This document shows, in pieces, positions 56,912 to 64,000 of a DNA stretch of 64,000 bases. The position numbers and the translations under genes are program-made. Each line of letters begins with the position of its first letter. Within the stretch, counting starts at the first letter, position 1. The notes under the pieces are model-generated. The model worked only from the letters and a program-made list of their open reading frames with translations, ran no database searches and was not told the origin of the DNA. The stretch is from Pirellulales bacterium (GTDB taxonomy: Bacteria > Planctomycetota > Planctomycetia > Pirellulales > Thermoguttaceae): positions 1-64,000 of the forward strand of contig JAFGPV010000043.1 of NCBI GenBank assembly GCA_016936015.1. The letters are read 5' to 3'.

Positions 56912-58684
56912 ATGAGGAAGAGCTTTGCGATGCATCTGGCGGCCTGTGTTGTGGGGATTATTTTCCCAAGGTCTTTGCCGGCTTTGGTAATTGAGGGCTA
57001 TACGCCGGCTCGGCACGACCGCTTCGCCTCCGGATATCCCACCAATCCCGTGCCAAACTCCGATCCCAGCTTCATCGGCGCCGGGTACGATTGGTCGGGC
57101 GTGGGGTGGGACACCAACTACTCGAGCAGGAGTATCGCCCTGCTCGGGCCGAAATTCTTTCTGGAGGCCAACCACTGGAAGACAGGCTCCACGGTGAGCT
57201 TTTTTTCTAGCGACAGCCAGCTTAAAAGCTATTCCGTGCAGACGCACTCCGGGAGCCTGGGTTCCAATGCGACCAGCGATCTCTGCCTCGGTGTCTTAAG
57301 TTCTCCGATTCCCGCTTCCGACCAGGTCGCTTATTATCCGGTTCTCTTCATGGGCTATTCGATAATGCCCTATATCAACCGAGACCTGCTGGTGTATGGT
57401 TGGACGGCGAAGATCGGCAAGGGGATCATCAGCGGAGTCGAACAGTTTACGGGTGACACAGGCTATTATTTCAAAGAACCGGTGGCCCCGGTGCCGGATC
57501 GCGCAGCATTCCAGTCCGGCGATTCCAGCAGCCCCTCATTTATCGTCACCAACAATCCCGGCGAAATCTATCTCGCCGGCGCCCATTACGCCGTGGATCA
57601 TCTTCCCAATCCCACCCTCGACTACGACTCCGCCCTGCCCCTGATGCTCGACTACGTCGAGAATTACATGGCGCAATACGGCTATCTTCCCTACGTCGTC
57701 ACGCCGGTCACCGCCGTATGGTTGAGCGGCTCCGGCAGCCAATGGGGAACGGGAAGCAATTGGTCGACCGGCGCCGTGCCCGTGGACACCCTCTCGGCCG
57801 GGAAGGTCATCGACTGCGCCTCAGTGCTTTTTGACGGCGATGCCACCACCCAATATACCGTCAACCTGGGCGCGACGCGCACCGTGACGGGCGTGACCTT
57901 TGAGTCCTTCTCCGGCGCCCACGCCTTTACCTTCAGCACCGGAAACACCCTGCAGGTCGGCGAGGCCGGCATCGTGAACAACGACCTCGTACAGCAAACG
58001 TTCAACTGCACGATGCTCCTCCGCAGTTCGCAGTGTTGGGACGCCGGTTTCGGCGGAATTCGGGCAACGGGTTCGATCAACACCGGCACCGCCTCTCCCG
58101 GCAATCTCCTGGTGGTCGACGGCAGCGGCAGTTCGCTCTTTAGCGGTGCCGTTACCGGCACGGGCGGACTTTCCAAAGACGGCTCGGGCACGCTGACCTT
58201 AAGCGGCACCAACAGCTACTCCGGAAAAACCTTCATCCTCGACGGCAGCCTGCAAATCGGCAACGGCGGCTCCACGGGGACCCTCGGTTCCAACGAGGTC
58301 GTCAACGACGCGGTCTTGATCTTCAACCGCAACAATGATTTCTTCGTGGGCAACCTGATATCCGGCACCGGCAGCCTGGTCAAACTGGGCGGCGGCAACC
58401 TCACGCTCACCAATACCAACACCTACACCGGATCGACGATCGTTTCCGCCGGCATGCTGACCGTCGACAACTTGATCCATTCCGACCAGGTGACCGTGGA
58501 GGCTAACGCCCAACTCTTCGCCCGATCGATCGTGACCAACGCGCTGACCATCGGCGGGAGCGGGGCGGCGACCGGCGCACAGATTGCCGCAGTGCCCGAA
58601 CCGTCGGCACTCGTTCTCTTAACGTCGGTGATCGTTCTCGGCCTGGGCGGATTTTGGATCCGGCGCCGTCGAGGATTCCGGTAG
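56912..58684 (+). CDS. PEP-CTERM protein with autotransporter-type beta repeats and a trypsin-like N-terminal domain
   Basis: A 590-residue exported protein. A signal peptide (MHLAACVVGIIFPRSLPA) is followed by about 210 residues with hints of an S1 serine protease: IALLGPKFFLEANHW (His88 at the place of AAHC), ATSDLCLGVL (Asp123) and SGDSSSPSFIV (Ser205 at the place of GDSGGP). From residue 265 on come the beta-strand repeats of the autotransporter-associated type (GSGTLTLSGTNSYSGKTFIL and GGGNLTLTNTNTYTGSTIV). The tail VPEPSALVLLTSVIVLGLGG with WIRRRRGFR is a PEP-CTERM sorting signal. The protease assignment is an inference from three spaced residues and needs structural support. Confidence 0.85.
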   Translation: MRKSFAMHLAACVVGIIFPRSLPALVIEGYTPARHDRFASGYPTNPVPNSDPSFIGAGYDWSGVGWDTNYSSRSIALLGPKFFLEANHWKTGSTVSFFSSDSQLKSYSVQTHSGSLGSNATSDLCLGVLSSPIPASDQVAYYPVLFMGYSIMPYINRDLLVYGWTAKIGKGIISGVEQFTGDTGYYFKEPVAPVPDRAAFQSGDSSSPSFIVTNNPGEIYLAGAHYAVDHLPNPTLDYDSALPLMLDYVENYMAQYGYLPYVVTPVTAVWLSGSGSQWGTGSNWSTGAVPVDTLSAGKVIDCASVLFDGDATTQYTVNLGATRTVTGVTFESFSGAHAFTFSTGNTLQVGEAGIVNNDLVQQTFNCTMLLRSSQCWDAGFGGIRATGSINTGTASPGNLLVVDGSGSSLFSGAVTGTGGLSKDGSGTLTLSGTNSYSGKTFILDGSLQIGNGGSTGTLGSNEVVNDAVLIFNRNNDFFVGNLISGTGSLVKLGGGNLTLTNTNTYTGSTIVSAGMLTVDNLIHSDQVTVEANAQLFARSIVTNALTIGGSGAATGAQIAAVPEPSALVLLTSVIVLGLGGFWIRRRRGFR

Positions 58685-58750
58685 GAGCCGCCTCCCGCCA
58701 CCGAAAAAGCGTCGTCCCGAGTGGAGCCAAGGATCTCCGTGTTCCCGTTC

Positions 58751-59980
58751 TCACCTCGCCTTGACTTCTCCCGTGGCCGCCTGGTGCAGTTTCACTTCCA
58801 CCTTCTCTTCAAGACGGGCGTAGTAATCCTTCAAAATGGCCAACACCTCGGGTCGGCTGAAATCCTCCGGGGGATCCCCGCCTTCGGAGAGGGTTTTTCG
58901 GAGGACCGTGCCGCTCAGCAGCAGCCGGTCTTCCTTGCCGTGGGGACAGGTCTTCATTGAGGCCATGCCGCGGCACTTGTAGCAGAAGAAGGTCCAGTCG
59001 ATCTTCAGCGGTTGGATTTCCAGCGCGTCCGGGGGAATCTGGTGGAAGATTTCCTGGGCGTCGAACGGTCCGTAGTAGTTGCCTACCCCGGCGTGGTCCC
59101 GGCCCACGATCAAATGCGAGCACCCGTAATTCTGACGGAACAGGGCGTGCAACAGGGCCTCGCGCGGGCCAGCATAGCGCATGTCCAGCGGGTACCCGCC
59201 CTGGACCACCTTTTCCTTGACGAAGTAGTTTTCCACCAACACGTTGATGCACTTGACCCGCACGTCGGCCGGAATGTCGCCGGGCTTGAGCTTGCCGACC
59301 AGTTGGTGGATGAACAGGCCGTCCAGCGTTTCCAGGGCAATCTTGGCCAGGTACTCGTGCGAGCGGTGCATCGGGTTGCGCAGTTGCAGGGCGGCCACGG
59401 TCCGCCAGCCGCGGTCGTTGAAGATCTTCCGCGATTCGGCCGGCCGCATGTAGACGTCTTTGAACTCCGTCGGAAAAGAGCTCTCGCTGAGAACCTTGAT
59501 CGGTCCCCCCAGATTCACGTCTTTTTGCGCCATCACCTGGGCCACCCCGGGATGCTGCTGGTCGTTGGTCCGGAAGACCTCCTTGCACTCCAGGTCCTTG
59601 TCGATGGCGTATTTTTCCGTCACCTGCATGGTGGCCATCGTGGCGCCGGTCTCTTCGTCCACCAGGGCGATCTCCTGCCCCTCCTTGATCGCCGCGGCGT
59701 CTTCCTTGGCGGCGGAGACGGTGATGGGGAGGGGCCAAAACGTGCCGTCGGCCATCTTCATCTCCGTACATACGTCCTTCCAGTCCTTCCGGTCCATGAA
59801 GCCCGCCAGCGGCGTGAACCCGCCTATGCCCAGCATGATGGCGTCGCCCGTCTCCCGGGACGTGATGGTAATCTTCTTCAGCGACGCGGCCTTCTTTTGC
59901 TCCTCGGCCAACGCTGCGCCTTCGAGGAGCAAGGGCAGAAGCTTCTTCTGTTTGCCGTGCGGTCTGACCAGATTGTCCAT
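58751..59980 (-). CDS. sat: ATP sulfurylase (sulfate adenylyltransferase)
   Basis: A 409-residue monofunctional enzyme that activates sulfate with ATP to [20 protein letters not shown] is the active-site QXRNxxHxxH motif, [12 protein letters not shown] the second, and SGTVLRKTL the third. [16 protein letters not shown] carries the Cys cluster seen in homo-oligomeric Sat of sulfur bacteria and many assimilators. No CysN/CysD partner or APS kinase is nearby. The ATG at 59980 follows GGAG by 9 bases; an in-frame TTG at 59986 is less likely. Confidence 0.95.
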   Translation of the reverse strand: MDNLVRPHGKQKKLLPLLLEGAALAEEQKKAASLKKITITSRETGDAIMLGIGGFTPLAGFMDRKDWKDVCTEMKMADGTFWPLPITVSAAKEDAAAIKEGQEIALVDEETGATMATMQVTEKYAIDKDLECKEVFRTNDQQHPGVAQVMAQKDVNLGGPIKVLSESSFPTEFKDVYMRPAESRKIFNDRGWRTVAALQLRNPMHRSHEYLAKIALETLDGLFIHQLVGKLKPGDIPADVRVKCINVLVENYFVKEKVVQGGYPLDMRYAGPREALLHALFRQNYGCSHLIVGRDHAGVGNYYGPFDAQEIFHQIPPDALEIQPLKIDWTFFCYKCRGMASMKTCPHGKEDRLLLSGTVLRKTLSEGGDPPEDFSRPEVLAILKDYYARLEEKVEVKLHQAATGEVKAR

Positions 59981-60684
59981 AACCAATTCTCCTTTCTTTA
60001 CTTTTCAAAAACAGAGTTCTTTAACGTTCCAATGATGCGCGTTTCGTGAACGCCCCGGGGACCATGATTCCCCGGGGACGGTAAAAATTCGGATCTTCCC
60101 CAGCGATCGCCATCGCGGAGCGTTTTTTCGATAAATAAGGTCGCCGGTTCCTTTTCCGGAAAGCACGGCACCACGATGATAGTCAGTTTATTCGTGACGG
60201 ATGGTTCGGTAAATGAGTAGGGGAATCGTATTCTTCCGCCACTGTAAGGCAACTCGGCGTTAATCGCACCGTGTTTGCCCGGCGTTAACGTGGGTTCTCC
60301 GAACCACGGCGGTGGACGTGGAAATTATCCGTATTGGAACATTTGACACCACGGAGCATGATTCTATAGTTCACTGGTTCCAATGCCCCGGGGAGGGACA
60401 TTGGCCGGAAGGCGCAGCGGGGGATACTGGGAGCGTGAGGGGACTCCGCTGTGCCTTTTTTAGTTGTATTATCTACGCAAGGGCAGCACGCCCCCCTCTT
60501 TGGAGTGTCGCCGCGGATATTCAATGCGGCTGGCGAGCAACCGGGGACACGCCCGTTTTCTCAAGTTGCACGTCGGTAAGAACTGTTGTTGGACAAATAC
60601 TATGGGCTAACCTATTTTTAATAAGACGCATCGTTTACGATACTCGAACCGATCGTTTTGGCGACCGCATACATCCCGCGAATA
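59981..60684. other. Spacer between sat and the response regulator
   Basis: About 700 bases with one perfect palindrome at 60053-60077 and otherwise no supported feature. Frames that are open here lack ribosome binding sites, family signatures and good starts. Confidence 0.5.
60053..60077. repeat. Palindrome CCCCGGGG-N9-CCCCGGGG
   Basis: Two identical self-complementary octamers separated by ACCATGATT. It lies 70 bases upstream of sat. Confidence 0.6.
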
Positions 60685-61098
60685 ATGAAACACATCTTGC
60701 TCTGCGACGACGAGATTTCGATTCTCCGTACGGCAGAATATAAACTGAAAAAAGCCGGATACGAAGTGCAGATTGCCGGCGACGGCGAGCAGGGTTGGGC
60801 CGCGCTCCAGGCCCAGAAGCCCGACTTGCTGATCACCGACTGCCAGATGCCGCGGCTGGATGGGTTGGGATTGGTCCGGAGGCTGCGTGCCTGCCCCGAA
60901 ACCGCCGATCTGGCGGTGCTGATGCTTACGGCCAAGGGGTTCGAGCTTTCGCACGAAACCTTGAACGAGGAATTGGGCATTTTACGGGTAATCGCCAAAC
61001 CCTTCAGCCCCCGTCAACTGCTCGAAGAAGTCCAGACGGTACTGGGTGAAATCGAGGATTCAGAGATCCGGAATCGGGGCGCAGAGATCCGGGATTAG
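60685..61098 (+). CDS. Single-domain response regulator (CheY-like)
   Basis: A 137-residue receiver domain without an output domain. HILLCDDEISILRTAEYKL has the acidic pair, LLITDCQMPRLDGLGLV has the phosphoacceptor Asp (near residue 54), the Thr is in AVLMLTAKGFE and the Lys in VIAKPFSPRQLLEEV. The C-terminal EDSEIRNRGAEIRD is added by heptamer-like repeats (GAGATCCGG). The ATG at 60685 is chosen; a TTG at 60658 would add nine residues. No histidine kinase is adjacent, so its partner is elsewhere. Confidence 0.92.
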   Translation: MKHILLCDDEISILRTAEYKLKKAGYEVQIAGDGEQGWAALQAQKPDLLITDCQMPRLDGLGLVRRLRACPETADLAVLMLTAKGFELSHETLNEELGILRVIAKPFSPRQLLEEVQTVLGEIEDSEIRNRGAEIRD

Positions 61099-61340
61099 GA
61101 TTGGGATTCGAAAGCATTGGGCGTTGGACCGTTGAATCCTGCACCGTTCTGGTACCGTTTACGCTTCGTTATTTGTCTTTTTTGCAAGGCCGCACCCGGC
61201 TTTTTCTCCCTTCCCCCCTTGTAGTTCCCCTATTTCCCCGTACAATCAGCTAGCAGAGCGGGAGCGGTTTCCGTAACCTGAATTTGCGGCAGCGGATCCA
61301 CGGTTACCCGTTTTTTCCATCCCTTGAGGTTGGAGATTTC

Positions 61341-62276
61341 ATGGCCCGGAAGGTAATACTGGACGTCGACCCGGGGATCGACGACGCCCTAGCGTTGTGT
61401 ATTGCGTTGTTTCATCCGGAGTTGGACGTGACGGCCGTCACTGCGGTGGGGGGCAACGTTTCGGCGGCCCAGGCCACGAGCAACGTCCAAGCGATTCTCG
61501 AGCATCTCGACCCCCCCCGCCTGCCCCGGGTTGGCGCCGCCGCGGATCCCGAGGGAGGCCTGCCGGTCGACGGGCGCTATCTCTGCGGCGTTGACGGTTT
61601 GGGCGGCATCGGCATCACGGTGGCCGAGCGGCAGCACCTCCTGCCCTCGGAAAAGGTGATCTGCGACCAGGTCCGGGCCGCTCCCCACCAGATTACGATC
61701 GTGGCGCTCGGTCCGCTGACGAACATTGCCCGGGCCTTTGCCCGGGATCCGGAGTTGCCGGGCCTGGTGGGCCAGATCGTGATCATGGGCGGCACGCTGA
61801 ACTCGCCGGGCAACATCACGCCCACCGCCGAATTCAACATCTATTGCGACCCGACCGCCGCCCGAAAGGTCTTCCGCTCGCACTCGACCAAGGTGTTGGT
61901 CCCCCTGGACGTAACCAACCGCCTGGAACTGAGCTACGACGTTTTTAACCTTTTACCCGACGAAACCAATCCCGTCGGCTGGTTCCTGCGGCAGATACTC
62001 CCGCCCGCCTTCCGCAACTACCGCCAGCAATTGGGGCTGGAAGGGATCCACGTACACGACACGGTCACGCTGATGTCGCTCCTTTATCCCTCGCTGTTTA
62101 CCATGCGTTCCATGCCCGGCGACGTGGAGATCCTGGGCGAGCTGACCCAGGGCATGACCGTCTTCGACCGTCGTCGCGTCCCCGCCTGGCGGCACAACAT
62201 GGAAGTGGCCGTCGACATGAAAAAAGACGAGGTCATCGAGCGGATCGTCCAGGGACTGCAAAAGGCGGCCGAATGA
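61341..62276 (+). CDS. Inosine/uridine-preferring nucleoside hydrolase
   Basis: A 311-residue Ca2+-dependent N-ribohydrolase. KVILDVDPGIDDALALCIAL holds the DxDxxxDD calcium motif, and NITPTAEFNIYCDPTAARKV and HDTVTLMSLLYP (the second Asp) complete the site. It releases the base from purine or pyrimidine nucleosides; specificity is not readable. The ATG at 61341 follows GAGGTTGGAGATTTC; an earlier start at 61284 gives an N-terminus unlike the family. Converges with the GH20 gene, with a repeat between. Confidence 0.92.
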   Translation: MARKVILDVDPGIDDALALCIALFHPELDVTAVTAVGGNVSAAQATSNVQAILEHLDPPRLPRVGAAADPEGGLPVDGRYLCGVDGLGGIGITVAERQHLLPSEKVICDQVRAAPHQITIVALGPLTNIARAFARDPELPGLVGQIVIMGGTLNSPGNITPTAEFNIYCDPTAARKVFRSHSTKVLVPLDVTNRLELSYDVFNLLPDETNPVGWFLRQILPPAFRNYRQQLGLEGIHVHDTVTLMSLLYPSLFTMRSMPGDVEILGELTQGMTVFDRRRVPAWRHNMEVAVDMKKDEVIERIVQGLQKAAE

Positions 62277-62301
62277 AGCGTCGAGCCGGAAACTTACATC
62301 A

Positions 62302-62396
62302 GTCATCCTGAGCGCAGCGAAGGATCTTCAAGCGGAAGTAATGTTATTCGGCGTAAATTGAAGATCGGGGAGATCTTTCACTACGTTCAGGATGAC
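62302..62396. repeat. Family K inverted repeat (GTCATCCTGAGCG...)
   Basis: GTCATCCTGAGCGCAGCGAA at 62302 and its diverged complement ending TTCAGGATGAC at 62396 form a long inverted repeat between convergent genes. Sequences of this type are widespread in many bacterial genomes. It could serve as a bidirectional terminator. Confidence 0.7.
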
Positions 62397-62411
62397 CGCC
62401 GGTATCGGCAA

Positions 62412-64000
62412 TTACTTTGGCGCGGAGGTCTGGTCGGCCGCAGGGAAGAGGACGATGCCGTAAGGTTGGAGCCGTTCGGCGTGGCGGTGGAGCCGGGCGT
62501 CGAAGTCCTTGAAATCTTGCACTTTTCGAGGCGACCATCCCCTCTCCGCGATGGCGATCAAGCGGGGGAAGGTCCGTAGATCAACCCTCTGCTGCGTCGG
62601 CGTACTCTCACCCCACATGTTGCCCTGCACGCCGAGGACGTGTTTGGCCTGCGCTTCCGACAGACCGTCGGGGACCGGCTCGTAAGTGTAGGTCGTTTCC
62701 AAGGGGCAATCGACGTCGAGATAGTGGATCGGATGGATCGACGCGATCACGTCGCGGTTGCCTTTGATGGCGGCGGTCACGGCGTCCGGGCTGCGCCAGG
62801 CCATCGCCACGGCCCGGCTGCCGTCGGTCAGGCCACCCTCGAGGATCTCGTCCCAGCCAATCATCCTTTTGCCTTTAGACGCCAGGTGCTTGTCGATGCG
62901 GCGTATGAATTCGCCTTCCAATCGGGAGACGTCTTCGTTGGGAGGAACTCCCGTCGGCTTGTGCAGGTTCACTTGTTGGGGATGAACGTCGGAGGGCAGT
63001 TTGGCGGCGAGAAGTTCGGCCATCCGTTTTTTGCAGACGGGGCAGGCCCGCCAGATGTCCGGCCAGACCTCGTCGCCGCCGATATGGATGAAGGGTGAAG
63101 GAAACAGGTCGGCAACCTCGTCGAGCACATTGGCCATGAACTGGTAGGTTGAATCGCTGCCCGCACAAAGATGCGGGGTGGATTTTCCCTGGCATCCCAG
63201 TTCGGGATAGGAAGCGGTGGCCGCGCTGGAGTGGCCGGGCATTTCGATCTCGGGCACCACGGTGATGAACCGGTCGGCGGCATAGGCGATGATCTCTTTC
63301 ATGTCATCCTGCGAATAAAACCAGCCCGGCCCTCGCCCGCCGCTGTAATTCGGCAATGCGGCTCCCACCTCCGTGAGTTTCGGGTAGCGTTTGATTTCGA
63401 GGCGCCAACCCTGGTCGTCCACCAAGTGCATGTGGAGCACGTTGAGCTTGTGCATCGCCAGGAGATCGATGTACCGCAAGACCTCCGCCTTCGGGCGGAA
63501 ATGCCGGACCGTATCGAGCAGATAGCCGCGCCACGGGAAGCGGGGGTAATCGTCGATTTTGACCGGAGGAACCTGCCACGTTCCGCCGGGACCTTTTTCG
63601 GCCAGTTGCACCAGGGTCTGCACGCCGTTCAGCAGTCCGTGGGGATCAGAGGCCGCGATTTCAATGCCGCCCGGCTCGGAGACCGTCAATTGATAGCTTT
63701 CGGCCGCCTGCCAATCGGGACGCCCTTTGCCCACCGAGGGATCGATGCGGAGGGTGATCGCCTTTCCCTTGGTTCCCTCTCCCTTTGGGAGAGGGTTAGG
63801 GTGAGGGCTATTGTTCGGCATGTCAGCCCTCACCTCCTGCCCCTCTCCCAAAGGGAGAGGGGAGTTAATAATCTTGGTTCCCTCACCGGACGGGACCTGC
63901 TTAAGTTTCAAGCCCAGGGCTTTGTGGATGATTTCGGAGGCGATTTGGAGCGATTTCTCGGGGACCCCGGCGGACTGCAATGCGACTCCTTCATTGAGTG
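62412..64000 (-). CDS. Beta-N-acetylhexosaminidase (GH20), 5' end outside window
   Basis: At least 529 residues in an open frame that runs through the right edge, so the start and signal peptide are missing. The N-terminal part is a GH20b-like domain (YQLTVSEPGGIEIAASDPHG). The catalytic barrel opens FPWRGYLLDTVRHFRPK and contains MHLVDDQGWRLEIKRYPKL, VVPEIEMPGHSSAATASYP and the catalytic Asp-Glu pair in FIHIGGDEVWPDIWRACP; WRSPDAVTAAIKGN follows. It would remove terminal GlcNAc from chitin or glycans. Two family A palindromes are translated as INSPLPLGEGQEVRA and NNSPHPNPLPKGEGTKGK inside the N-terminal domain. Converges with the nucleoside hydrolase gene. Confidence 0.93.
   Translation of the reverse strand, partial: LNEGVALQSAGVPEKSLQIASEIIHKALGLKLKQVPSGEGTKIINSPLPLGEGQEVRADMPNNSPHPNPLPKGEGTKGKAITLRIDPSVGKGRPDWQAAESYQLTVSEPGGIEIAASDPHGLLNGVQTLVQLAEKGPGGTWQVPPVKIDDYPRFPWRGYLLDTVRHFRPKAEVLRYIDLLAMHKLNVLHMHLVDDQGWRLEIKRYPKLTEVGAALPNYSGGRGPGWFYSQDDMKEIIAYAADRFITVVPEIEMPGHSSAATASYPELGCQGKSTPHLCAGSDSTYQFMANVLDEVADLFPSPFIHIGGDEVWPDIWRACPVCKKRMAELLAAKLPSDVHPQQVNLHKPTGVPPNEDVSRLEGEFIRRIDKHLASKGKRMIGWDEILEGGLTDGSRAVAMAWRSPDAVTAAIKGNRDVIASIHPIHYLDVDCPLETTYTYEPVPDGLSEAQAKHVLGVQGNMWGESTPTQQRVDLRTFPRLIAIAERGWSPRKVQDFKDFDARLHRHAERLQPYGIVLFPAADQTSAPK
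63771..63864. repeat. Pair of family A palindromes inside the GH20 gene
   Basis: Copies at about 63771-63810 and 63825-63864, in opposite orientation, with CCCTCTCCC..GGGAGAGGG arms and GTGAGGGCT flanks. Both are in frame. Confidence 0.8.

Noticed and set aside
59998-60252. An 84-codon minus-strand frame directly upstream of sat
   Set aside because: It starts at TTG without a ribosome binding site, includes the CCCCGGGG palindrome and has no recognisable features.

Overview
The window looks like a chromosomal segment of a planctomycete, most likely of the Pirellulales type; this is inferred from content, not from a database match. The clues are three PEP-CTERM proteins (37.7-39.7 kb and 56.9-58.7 kb), a Tat-exported Gfo/Idh/MocA oxidoreductase, several very large TPR proteins, a CX4CH protein typical of planctomycete secretomes, single or short operons of unrelated function, and many palindromic and heptamer repeats. 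No rRNA, tRNA, CRISPR array, transposase or phage module was seen.

Layout. 1-7.6 kb (minus strand): an SMC-like ATPase cut by the left edge with its metallophosphoesterase partner, a TonB-dependent receptor with a YfiR-like protein, and a UvrD/PcrA helicase. 7.9-15.5 kb: a YfgM-like membrane protein, an RluD-type pseudouridine synthase, a secreted unknown, Uma2 nuclease-like, PIG-L deacetylase, MEMO1-like and Gfo/Idh/MocA proteins. 15.6-26.4 kb: an accessory-looking stretch with a 1,446-residue secreted helical/DUF4214/DNRLRE protein and a 1,503-residue SF1 helicase fused to a Vsr-like nuclease, surrounded by long gene-poor, AT-richer spacers and bracketed by copies of one palindromic repeat. 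26.4-37.7 kb: TPR protein, MutM, HD hydrolase, membrane protein, FtsH, RecQ, Nudix. 37.7-43.6 kb: two PEP-CTERM proteins, a CX4CH protein, acylphosphatase, ABC-2 permease, PurN. 43.6-51.4 kb: a type 2 (eukaryote-like) IleRS, three small or unknown proteins, purine nucleoside phosphorylase, a very acidic small protein, and a glycosyltransferase. 51.9-64 kb: VanZ-like, a giant TPR protein, an autotransporter-repeat PEP-CTERM protein, ATP sulfurylase, a response regulator, nucleoside hydrolase and a GH20 hexosaminidase cut by the right edge.

Genes with linked roles: the exonuclease/ATPase pair, UvrD, MutM and RecQ are DNA repair functions but are dispersed; PurN, PNP and nucleoside hydrolase belong to purine synthesis and salvage; the three PEP-CTERM proteins imply an exosortase encoded elsewhere.

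The most striking signal is not a gene. At least ten kinds of short inverted or heptamer repeats are scattered through the window. Four of them sit inside conserved genes as open, in-frame insertions: RecQ carries three different families in three linkers, IleRS carries two heptamer insertions, GH20 carries two palindromes, and RluD and the MEMO1-like protein carry one each. The helicase-nuclease island is the best candidate for an undescribed defence function.
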